From the NCBI GenBank assembly GCA_937141405.1, contig CAKZQQ010000005.1, positions 310,001 through 374,000 of the forward strand: 64,000 nt of DNA, written 5' to 3'. The notes under the pieces are model-generated. The model was not told the origin of the DNA, made no database searches, and was given only the letters and a program-made list of their open reading frames with translations. The position numbers and the translations under genes were made by a program. Shown here piece after piece: positions 9,942-15,995 of this stretch. Every line of letters begins with the position of its first letter. The first letter of the stretch is position 1. This DNA is from an uncultured Campylobacterota bacterium (lineage in GTDB: Bacteria; Campylobacterota; Campylobacteria; Campylobacterales; Sulfurovaceae).

Positions 9942-9973
9942 TTTTTAGATAAGGTTTTATATATCTATTATAT

Positions 9974-10017
9974 TAAGATAAGCAAAAATCCTTATTTATA
10001 ATTTTTTCTTTATCTTA
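9974..10017. repeat. inverted repeat TAAGATAA / TTATCTTA
   Basis: Two perfect 8-bp arms separated by 28 AT-rich bases lie between mog and the haem protein gene. This could be a weak terminator of the mog transcript or an operator for the next gene. Low base complexity makes chance plausible. Confidence 0.25.
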
Positions 10018-10074
10018 CTATTAGTCATTTTTGTCTAGAATTATGACCAACTAAAACCTAAAGGTGTCTATCTT

Positions 10075-10617
10075 ATGCGATCTCTCTTACTTCTAACACT
10101 TCTAACTCTTTTTGTTTCTGCAGATACAAACAATAATCCTTATAAAAATGAAGCTATCAAAGCTGTCAAAACATTAGGCAAAGCACTCAAGGGTGACCTT
10201 CAAAAATATATGAAACAAGATCCATCCGGTTTAGCCGCTTTTGGTTTTTGCACAGGAAAAGCACAGGAGATTACTGAGAGTGTTAACAAAAAATTACCAA
10301 ACAATGTAAGTGTCAGAAGAACATCAAGCAAGGTAAGAAACCCACAAAATAAAAAAGATACTCTTGATAAATGGGTGATGATTAGTCAGTATGGGCCCGG
10401 AAAAGCAAATCACAAAAATCTTTTTATCGTCGAAGGTGATGGTTTTACAAGAGCCTATAAGCCGCTTTTTGCAGATAAAGCATGTCTTAAATGCCATGGA
10501 GAAAATATCGCTGAGCCACTCAAGGCAGCTATAGACACAGCATACCCTCAAGATAAAGCAGTTGATTATAAAGAGGGCGAACTAAGAGGTTTTATCATCT
10601 CAGAAGTCAAACACTAA
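10075..10617 (+). CDS. periplasmic c-type haem protein (DUF3365/Tll0287-like)
   Basis: A 180-residue exported protein. A signal peptide (~1-16, ending SAD) leads into a Tll0287-like/DUF3365 domain, and a single CLKCH haem-attachment motif lies near residue 140. These proteins are periplasmic haem sensors or small electron carriers; the precise role here is unknown. It has its own upstream region with a possible -10 (TAGAAT at 10036) and an AAGG ribosome site. It is convergent with the methyltransferase gene, with only 6 bases between stop codons, so the two transcripts must overlap or end inside each other. Confidence 0.85.
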   Translation: MRSLLLLTLLTLFVSADTNNNPYKNEAIKAVKTLGKALKGDLQKYMKQDPSGLAAFGFCTGKAQEITESVNKKLPNNVSVRRTSSKVRNPQNKKDTLDKWVMISQYGPGKANHKNLFIVEGDGFTRAYKPLFADKACLKCHGENIAEPLKAAIDTAYPQDKAVDYKEGELRGFIISEVKH

Positions 10618-10623
10618 TGTAAC

Positions 10624-11223
10624 TTATTTTTTTGCCATAAGCACAAAGACATCAAAATTGCCATGCGGTTTTTCGATGCTATGTGCTTTTTCTGTGCTAA
10701 TCTCTTTAAATCCAGCAGCTTTTGCCATCTCTTTTAAATTTTCAAAATCAAAGCCAAAATGATATACACCGTCATTGTTGTCATGAAAAGTTCCATCTTC
10801 GCTTCCCAAATCAGCAATAGCTATAAAGCCTTTTTCTTGCAACATTCCATAGAGTTTGTGAAATAGGGCACTTATATCTTTGATGTGATGCATAGTCATG
10901 GAGGAGATGATGCCATCAAAACACTCTTGACACTCATACTCCGCTAAAGAACTTTTTACTATGGAGACAGGGCAGTCAAACTGACTCACTTTGGATTGGA
11001 GTTCCGCGAGCATAGAAGCAGAGCTATCAAGCGCTGTGATCTCTTTCACTTTTGCGGATATAAAGTAGCCAAGCAATCCAGTACCTGCCCCTACATCCAA
11101 AATCTTATAAGTCGGCTTCATATCTATATTATTTAGTATGACATCTGCAATACCTTTTGCATTTTGAACTCTTCGACTACTCATATCCCAATTTTTTGAC
11201 TTATGCTCAAATTTATCTTTCAT
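10624..11223 (-). CDS. class I SAM-dependent methyltransferase
   Basis: A 199-residue soluble methyltransferase. Motif I is ILDVGAGTGLLG (~residues 40-51), an acidic residue follows (ALDSS), and motif IV-like DGIISSMTMHHI is at ~105. The substrate is not evident. It lies 25 nt downstream of the TetR gene on the same strand, so it is probably expressed from the TetR-controlled promoter at 11905-11933. TetR/methyltransferase pairs often modify or resist small hydrophobic compounds (inference). Confidence 0.87.
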   Translation of the reverse strand: MKDKFEHKSKNWDMSSRRVQNAKGIADVILNNIDMKPTYKILDVGAGTGLLGYFISAKVKEITALDSSASMLAELQSKVSQFDCPVSIVKSSLAEYECQECFDGIISSMTMHHIKDISALFHKLYGMLQEKGFIAIADLGSEDGTFHDNNDGVYHFGFDFENLKEMAKAAGFKEISTEKAHSIEKPHGNFDVFVLMAKK

Positions 11224-11248
11224 CTATTCCCTTTTAATATTAATTAAT

Positions 11249-11875
11249 TTAAAAAAGCGTATCTTTTTTCTCTATCTTGATGCTATCCCAAAAGAAGTCA
11301 ACATGCTTCTCAAAAAGAGAGACTATAGAGGAGGTTGATTTTTTATCTACTTTTAAAAGTGATACCTCCATCTGGTAAAAGAAGAGGGGTGCAAAGAACT
11401 CATGGGCAAGCATAAGTGGGTCAGATGAACGAATCATATCCTCTTGCATCATCATGAAGAGGAGTCCGGAGAGTTTTTTGACATTCTCTTGAAATAGAGA
11501 CTCATTATATATGTCTCGTATCTTTCCATTACTAAATATCTCTTGCATCATAAGGCGAAATAGGGAGTCATTTTGGTTATCAAAGCTGATAAGCTTGAAT
11601 TTGTTCGATATAGAGTGTAGTAGGCTCTTGCCTTGCTTGTAGGCATCAGGATCAGCGTTGATCTCCTGAAAGATATTGGCTATGAGTAGGGAGGCGAGAT
11701 CGTTTATGATGGTCTCTAGTATCTCGTCTTTGTTCTTAAAGTGGTTATAGAGTGCACTTTGCTCAATGCCGATAGCTTTTGCTATCTCCCTTACCGTTGT
11801 AGCCTTGTAGCCATTGCTAGCAAATAGCTTTAAAGAGGTATCAAGTATCTTTTGCTTCGTGCTTTTATCGCCCAT
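11249..11875 (-). CDS. TetR-family transcriptional regulator
   Basis: A 208-residue repressor. The N-terminal helix-turn-helix is clear (QKILDTSLKLFASNGY, then TTVREIAKAIG and SALYNHFKNKDEI, residues ~8-52). The helical C-terminal ligand domain is unlike any I can name. The promoter immediately upstream carries an operator in its spacer, so autorepression is likely. The product of the downstream gene, a SAM methyltransferase, may act on the inducer. Three further copies of the same operator lie upstream, without an obvious gene to serve. Confidence 0.92.
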   Translation of the reverse strand: MGDKSTKQKILDTSLKLFASNGYKATTVREIAKAIGIEQSALYNHFKNKDEILETIINDLASLLIANIFQEINADPDAYKQGKSLLHSISNKFKLISFDNQNDSLFRLMMQEIFSNGKIRDIYNESLFQENVKKLSGLLFMMMQEDMIRSSDPLMLAHEFFAPLFFYQMEVSLLKVDKKSTSSIVSLFEKHVDFFWDSIKIEKKDTLF

Positions 11876-11904
11876 ATCGTCCGTCCTATAGGGGGTTTAA
11901 GGGT

Positions 11905-11933
11905 ATTATAGTGAACATCTGTTCTTTTGTCAA
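11905..11933 (-). promoter_or_regulatory. consensus sigma70 promoter of tetR with operator in spacer
   Basis: Read on the minus strand: TTGACA (11933-11928), a 17-bp spacer, TATAAT (11910-11905). Both hexamers are perfect. The spacer contains GAACAnnTGTTC operator 1 (11913-11924), so a bound repressor would block polymerase. This is the strongest-looking promoter in the window. Confidence 0.85.
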
Positions 11934-12052
11934 GTAGGTAAGAAAGAAAAGAAGTGAACATCTGTTCTTTTCTCCTTTTCTCAATAGAGTATAAAGTGAA
12001 CAGTTGTTCTTAAGGCAATGAGCATAGATTATGCTAATGTGAACATCTGTTC
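11913..12052. promoter_or_regulatory. array of four TetR operators (GAACAnnTGTTC)
   Basis: Four copies of an inverted repeat occur at 11913-11924, 11956-11967, 11998-12009 and 12041-12052. Three read GAACATCTGTTC and one GAACAGTTGTTC; all are preceded by GT and followed by TT or T. Start-to-start distances are 43, 42 and 43 bp, about four helical turns, so all sites face the same side of the DNA. They lie just upstream of tetR and are its natural operators (inference). Confidence 0.8.
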
Positions 12053-12593
12053 TTATCTATCTTTGCAAGCTCCCTGATATAGGGCTTTAGAGCCTACCCA
12101 CTTATTATCTATAATTGAGAATAGGGCATATTATATATTTATTAGTATTAGATATTAAATAATATACTATAAAGTATCGATGGCAATAAAAGAAAAAGTC
12201 CATTTTAATATTAATTAACATATAATTAAATGCTTACTTGTAAAAAAGAGCAGATCATAAAACTCAAAAATCGCAAAAAATTTTCGTCTGCTAACGCAGA
12301 TAGATACATATTGAAATTTTATAAAATCTTTATCATTAAGATATTAAACTTATCCCTAGAAGCAAAAATGCTAAAAACTACAAAAAAAATTTCTATTAAA
12401 ATAGAATTTGAAAGTAGTAAGCGTCTAATATATATAATTTTAATAGAATTTATATTATGTTAACCAATGTATATATTGAGGTAAATATGGAGGGTTCAGC
12501 AAAAGAAAGGTACACAAGTTGGTTATATTGTGCCGCACCTCGACTCTCAAAAGTATATTCTACTCTATATTTAACCATTCTTGATATAGATGA
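12053..12593. other. AT-rich intergenic stretch without a convincing gene
   Basis: About 540 bases between the operator array and the DUF2238 promoter. Short frames at 12230-12463 and 12457-12645 lack ribosome sites and a protein-like composition. A small stem (GGCT/AGCC) lies near 12085, and a 16-bp AT-only motif (TTTTAATATTAATTAA) near 12203 also occurs near 11232. I see no RNA gene or recognisable remnant. A decayed gene once controlled by the operators is possible. Confidence 0.5.
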
Positions 12594-12599
12594 TATAAT
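12594..12599 (+). promoter_or_regulatory. putative -10 box for the DUF2238 gene
   Basis: A perfect TATAAT is placed 17 bp after a weak TTAACC -35-like hexamer (12571-12576). It is 30 nt before the start codon and just ahead of the AGGAG ribosome site. Confidence 0.45.
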
Positions 12600-12628
12600 G
12601 GTAGTAACTATTTTCATAGGAGTGACTT

Positions 12629-13225
12629 ATGCCGGCATCACATAAATGGTTCTATGGTCTCTACATTGTTATCTGGATCGCCTTAGCTATTGATCCAAAA
12701 TTCCCGGATGATTGGTTACTTGAAAATGTACTTGTATTTATATTTTTCCCTATTGTGGTTTGGTTGGATATCAAATACAAATTTTCAATCACTGCTCTTT
12801 GCTTTTTACTACTCTTTGGTATCTTGCATGCACTAGGAGCCCATTTTACATACGCAAAGATGCCATACTTTGATAGCATTACTCATCTTTTTGGGTTTGA
12901 GCGCAATAACTTTGATAGAATGGTACACTTTCTTTTTGGGGCTTTGGTCTTTAAGCCTCTCTTTGAGATCATCATTCACTATATCAAGCAAGTGAAACTC
13001 GCCCTGCTTTTTGTCTTTACCCTCATCGCTACGATTGCTACTCTATATGAATTGCTAGAATGGACTGCTGCGATGACATTGTATCCTGAGCTTGGCATGG
13101 CATATCTCGGAACGCAAGGCGATATCTGGGATGCACACAAAGATACACTCGTTGCTATTATCGGAGCGCTGTGCAATATCATCTTTTTTTATTGGCATTA
13201 TAGAAAAGCATTTGAGAGGAAATAG
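12629..13225 (+). CDS. DUF2238 (YjdF-type) inner-membrane protein
   Basis: A 198-residue integral membrane protein with about five transmembrane helices. The family-typical polar motif FDRMVHFLFG (~residue 93) and the YELLEW and GDIWDAHKD segments (~135 and ~160) are present, matching the YjdF/DUF2238 family. The function of the family is unknown; conserved His/Asp/Glu residues in or near helices hint at a metal- or proton-related role (inference). AGGAGTG 7 nt upstream supports the ATG. The stop is 5 bp before the tRNA 3' end. Confidence 0.85.
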   Translation: MPASHKWFYGLYIVIWIALAIDPKFPDDWLLENVLVFIFFPIVVWLDIKYKFSITALCFLLLFGILHALGAHFTYAKMPYFDSITHLFGFERNNFDRMVHFLFGALVFKPLFEIIIHYIKQVKLALLFVFTLIATIATLYELLEWTAAMTLYPELGMAYLGTQGDIWDAHKDTLVAIIGALCNIIFFYWHYRKAFERK

Positions 13226-13230
13226 AAATA

Positions 13231-13308
13231 TGGTCGGAGTGACAGGACTTGAACCTGCGACCTCTACCACCCCAAGGTAGCGCGCTAGCCAGACTGCGCC
13301 ACACCCCG
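13231..13308 (-). tRNA. tRNA-Pro(GGG)
   Basis: A 78-nt cloverleaf on the minus strand with encoded CCA. The acceptor stem is CGGGGTG/CACTCCG with one G-T pair. The anticodon arm is CTACC-TTGGGGT-GGTAG with anticodon GGG, and the T-loop is GTTCAAGT. The encoded CCA is the TGG at 13231-13233 on the plus strand. It reads CCC/CCU proline codons. Confidence 0.96.
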
Positions 13309-13325
13309 ACTTTTGAAGAGCGAAA

Positions 13326-13353
13326 ATTATAGCATAGCTTTGCTAATGCTATA
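13326..13353 (-). promoter_or_regulatory. tRNA-Pro promoter -10 overlapping an inverted repeat
   Basis: On the minus strand a perfect TATAAT (13331-13326) lies 18 nt before the tRNA 5' end. It overlaps an 11-bp imperfect hairpin, TATAGCATAGC-TTT-GCT(A)ATGCTATA (13328-13353). The promoter call is firm; a role for the hairpin is open. Confidence 0.55.
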
Positions 13354-13435
13354 AGTATATATACCGCCCTATTTGAGTACAAATTTTTGTTATAAAAATT
13401 ATTACAAATATTATCCTATTGTTATAACCTACTCC

Positions 13436-13441
13436 TATAAT
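13436..13441 (+). promoter_or_regulatory. putative -10 box for the PAS protein gene
   Basis: A perfect TATAAT lies 34 nt before the start codon, followed by a strong AGAGGAGG ribosome site. No -35 was recognised. Confidence 0.45.
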
Positions 13442-13475
13442 CCTCTTATAGTCAGAAATCTTAGAGGAGGCTACT

Positions 13476-13976
13476 ATGACACAAGCGAGAGTTGCTCAAG
13501 GTCAAGAGGAATCATATAGGGAATTTTTTGTAAATTCAAACAAAAATTATTTTCGATCAGTTATACAATCAAAATCAAAATACGAAGAGTATAGATATGA
13601 TCGTGGTATAAGCATAAGCTCTACAAATGTAAAAGGGATCATAACCTATGTCAATAAAAACTTTTGTGAAATGAGCGGATACGAAAAACATGAGCTATTG
13701 GGAAAAAGTCACAATGTCATCAGGCATCCTGATATGCCAAGAGAGATATTTAGAGAGATGTGGGAATGCATCGATAGTGGCAAAGATTGGTCTGGAATCA
13801 TAAAAAATCTAAGAAAAGACGGTAAGTACTACTGGGCGCATAGTCATGTGATTCCGATCATTGAAAATAACTTTATCGTCGGATATAGCTCTTTGAGAAA
13901 ACCGGTCTTGAGAAATGAGCTTGATGAAGTAATCATCCGATACAATAAAATGCTTTTAGCAGAGGCCATTTACTGA
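13476..13976 (+). CDS. PAS-domain sensor protein (Aer-like, no output domain)
   Basis: A 166-residue soluble protein with one PAS domain (~residues 45-145). GIITYVNKNFCEMSGY, the HNVIRHPDMP motif and KNLRKDGKYYWAHS are typical of FAD-binding Aer-type PAS domains that sense redox state. No transmembrane helix, kinase, GGDEF or chemotaxis-signalling domain follows, so it must act on a partner. It has its own promoter and is followed by a convergent gene. Stand-alone PAS proteins of this size are common in Campylobacterota, where some work with separate signalling proteins (recalled). Confidence 0.88.
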   Translation: MTQARVAQGQEESYREFFVNSNKNYFRSVIQSKSKYEEYRYDRGISISSTNVKGIITYVNKNFCEMSGYEKHELLGKSHNVIRHPDMPREIFREMWECIDSGKDWSGIIKNLRKDGKYYWAHSHVIPIIENNFIVGYSSLRKPVLRNELDEVIIRYNKMLLAEAIY

Positions 13977-14182
13977 TACGCGCTATTTTGCAAATCATAA
14001 AGTACTGCAAAAGTGATGAGGTTTATGTTTAATCACATAAAGTACAACATAGAGCGGACACTCTACTTACTTACTACTTTGCACTTGAACTGGAGAGTCT
14101 AAGAAAAATGGAGACTCAATGCCTATGCTATGACGAGATATATAAATAGATTATCATCTTATGTACCTTTGCCTTTTTGTAT

Positions 14183-15016
14183 TTATTCTATTTTTGTTAG
14201 CATAGTTTGATATATCCAGCCTTCTTTTTGAACACCCTCCTCTTGTTCAAATCTTACTTTAACCCAACCATCTTCGGAATCAATCTTAATAACAGATATA
14301 TTTTTATTTAGTTTACAAATGATATTTTTATTATCATCTGTGCTCGGGCTTGTTCTAATGCGGACATTATCTCGATTAATTTTATAAACAGTAGTATCGT
14401 ATTGAATGAATTGACTCAATGTTATGCATAAAAAGAAAATATTAAATAAATAACGTATTATTTTTGCCCAAAATTTAGGATATTTTTTTTCTTTGTACGA
14501 TTCAATTAAGTCTTTAGAGTCTGGCATCAGTTCATAGATAAATTCAGCCTGCCAATTAATACTTTGAAGATCGTTATCTGTAATCTCTATTTCACTATTC
14601 TTTATAACTTTAATAATTTCTTTGTTCTTTAGTACTTCATCAATATTTATTTGAGATAAAAGCTCTTGAAGGTTTTGTTGTAAAGAATGATCAATCTCAA
14701 AGAAAATTGAATCAAAAACCTTTCTTTGGTTTTCAAAAATAGGTTGAAGTATCTTGTTAATCTCATCAATATTTAAATAAAAATTTTTATTTAACTCAGA
14801 AAAAATAGTTGAGAGATCATTATTTATTCCGATTGAAATATTTGGAATGTTAGATGTCATTTCTTGTATGCATCTTCCAATCTCAGTACAATAAGAAAAT
14901 GTACTTTGATTAATTTGTCTTATTGCGTTAAAGCTGGCTTCTAAATCTCTATTTATTATTGATATTGGGTGCTTAAGATTGTTAATTTGTTTCATTGTGT
15001 ACTCTAAATCATGCAT
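14183..15016 (-). CDS. membrane-anchored helical protein with C-terminal SH3 domain
   Basis: A 277-residue protein of unknown function. The first ~180 residues are hydrophilic and helical (coiled-coil-like, rich in Asn/Ile/Gln). One transmembrane helix follows (~188-208). The last ~65 residues form a bacterial SH3 (SH3_3-type) domain with NVRIRTSPS and DGWVKVRF, presumably periplasmic. AAGGAG 5 nt upstream supports ATG 15016. Base composition is more AT-rich than in neighbouring housekeeping genes. Such SH3 domains commonly bind peptidoglycan peptides. It is divergent from the 42-residue basic protein gene. Confidence 0.75.
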   Translation of the reverse strand: MHDLEYTMKQINNLKHPISIINRDLEASFNAIRQINQSTFSYCTEIGRCIQEMTSNIPNISIGINNDLSTIFSELNKNFYLNIDEINKILQPIFENQRKVFDSIFFEIDHSLQQNLQELLSQINIDEVLKNKEIIKVIKNSEIEITDNDLQSINWQAEFIYELMPDSKDLIESYKEKKYPKFWAKIIRYLFNIFFLCITLSQFIQYDTTVYKINRDNVRIRTSPSTDDNKNIICKLNKNISVIKIDSEDGWVKVRFEQEEGVQKEGWIYQTMLTKIE

Positions 15017-15120
15017 GCTTCTCCTTTTTAAAAGTATATAATAACTTTAGCTCATTTTTTTTGACACCAATAAAAATATGTCATTTTGTCATATTTTTAT
15101 ATGTAATTATGATTTTACTT

Positions 15121-15126
15121 TATAAT
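15121..15126 (+). promoter_or_regulatory. putative -10 box for the 42-residue protein gene
   Basis: A perfect TATAAT is 45 nt upstream of the start codon and followed by a short leader with the ribosome site AAAGGAGG. Confidence 0.5.
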
Positions 15127-15170
15127 GAATTGCCGAAAGGCAAATTAAAACGAAAGGAGGAAGATATCGC

Positions 15171-15299
15171 ATGGCAAACAAAAATCAGACATCTAAAAGC
15201 GTTGCTTCTAAAGCTTCAAAAACTTTAAGAAGTAAATCTGCTTCTAAGATATGTAAAAGTTTGGCCGGTAGTGCATTAAGCCAAACAAAGAAAAAGTAG
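15171..15299 (+). CDS. 42-residue Lys/Ser-rich small protein
   Basis: The frame encodes 42 residues beginning MANKNQTSKSVASKASK and ending LAGSALSQTKKK, very rich in Lys, Ser and Ala. A near-perfect ribosome site (AAAGGAGG, 8-9 nt upstream), a TATAAT promoter and a hairpin followed by a T-rich run make it a complete transcription unit. I recall similar tiny proteins with SKxVASKASxxL and SLAGSALSQ segments in other Proteobacteria, without known function. Basic composition suggests nucleic-acid binding (inference). It would be missed by a 60-codon gene-calling limit. Confidence 0.75.
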   Translation: MANKNQTSKSVASKASKTLRSKSASKICKSLAGSALSQTKKK

Positions 15300-15311
15300 T
15301 TTAAATACTAT

Positions 15312-15344
15312 AAGCATCTTAAGATTTAATATTTTGAGATGCTT
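15312..15344 (+). terminator. hairpin terminator of the 42-residue protein gene
   Basis: Perfect 8-bp arms AAGCATCT / AGATGCTT with a 17-nt loop are followed by a CTTT-rich pyrimidine run. It overlaps the 3' end of the convergent membrane-protein gene. Confidence 0.6.
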
Positions 15345-15784
15345 CTTTCTTTCTTTCTTTTTCTGAAATAGAACATGATAAATATCAACACTACCATACT
15401 CAAAACAGCCGAAAGGATGGCAAGCTCTTTACTGTTATCTACTTGAATAACAAAAAAGACAAACGCATTGCAAGATCCTGCAAGTAGGATCATAATGATA
15501 ATGCCGGCAAGTCTAAGCTTATCAAAAAAACCAAAGATAAAGCTTGCTACCGTTCCGCCACCGATGCCAATAAGAATGAAAAGCGGATTGATATTTAAAA
15601 ATACATTTTCCCCTGCACTGATATCATCGAGCGAAAAAGTGATTGTTCTTAAAAATAAAATAAACATTTCAAATATCAGTAGATAGAAAGACGATATAAC
15701 CTGCAAGGCAACAAACACGAAAGCGAGATAATAAAAGAGTTTCTCGTTTGTATCCCTATCAATGCTTTCAAATGTTTCTTCCAT
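15326..15784 (-). CDS. four-helix membrane protein, paralogue A
   Basis: A 152-residue integral membrane protein with four predicted transmembrane helices and a basic C-terminus. The family is not recognised. It is a clear paralogue of the protein at 22152-22604: the first 15 residues (MEETFESIDRDTNEK) and the central ASFIFGFFDKLR are identical. ATG 15784 is preceded by GGGAG at the same spacing as in the paralogue. The last codons contain a (CTTT)4 tract on the plus strand (15345-15360), giving a tail unlike that of copy B. Upstream lies a fragment of the copD-like gene that precedes copy B. Confidence 0.75.
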   Translation of the reverse strand: MEETFESIDRDTNEKLFYYLAFVFVALQVISSFYLLIFEMFILFLRTITFSLDDISAGENVFLNINPLFILIGIGGGTVASFIFGFFDKLRLAGIIIMILLAGSCNAFVFFVIQVDNSKELAILSAVLSMVVLIFIMFYFRKRKKERSISKY

Positions 15785-15800
15785 TTTCTCTCCCAATATT

Positions 15801-15848
15801 TTAAAGTGCTTTTCTTATAACGATTGCGTAATGCAATATCCAAAGATG
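15801..15848 (-). pseudogene. 3' remnant of a copD-like gene
   Basis: The minus strand encodes [15 protein letters not shown] followed by TAA, matching the last residues ([15 protein letters not shown]) of the intact protein at 22622-23074. Most base differences are synonymous. Similarity stops at about 15849, where an in-frame stop soon appears. It is at the same position relative to paralogue A as the intact gene is to paralogue B, so a copD-paralogue pair was duplicated and later cut. Confidence 0.75.
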
Positions 15849-15962
15849 AGCATTTTAAATTTTATTATAACCCGTATTAACAAAAAAACCTTTAATTATT
15901 ATATTTTAAATTTATATTTTTTTCTTTTTAAGTGAGATCAAAGATATCCGCTATTATTATTT

Positions 15963-15981
15963 GATAATGCTTTTCATTATT
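15963..15981 (+). promoter_or_regulatory. putative Fur box of the TonB operon
   Basis: GATAATGCTTTTCATTATT matches the classical 19-bp Fur consensus at 15 of 19 positions, with both GATAAT/ATTAT arms conserved. It sits directly before the AAGGAG ribosome site and after a TATTAT -10-like hexamer (~15953), where bound Fur would block initiation. Iron-repressed expression of the downstream receptor operon is the expected outcome (inference). Confidence 0.65.
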
Positions 15982-15995
15982 AAAAAGGAGTTAGA

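Noticed and set aside
11230-11250. TTTTAATATTAATTAA shared with about 12203
   Set aside because: AT-only, self-complementary sequence; chance recurrence is likely in this base composition.
12230-12463. 77-codon plus-strand frame in the AT-rich interval
   Set aside because: No ribosome site, Lys/Ile-dominated composition expected from AT-rich DNA, and no recognisable domain.
12530-12548. 14-bp match (GCACCTCGACTCTC) to the 3' end of lepA near 23114
   Set aside because: Several 14-bp matches are expected by chance in 64 kb compared with itself, and flanks do not match.
12457-12645. 62-codon frame ahead of the DUF2238 gene
   Set aside because: It runs through the -10 box and ribosome site of the DUF2238 gene and has no protein-like features; a short inner start at 12487 also lacks support.
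13996-14056. CATAAAGTAC repeated twice about 35 bp apart
   Set aside because: Short, only two copies, between convergent genes where no promoter is expected.
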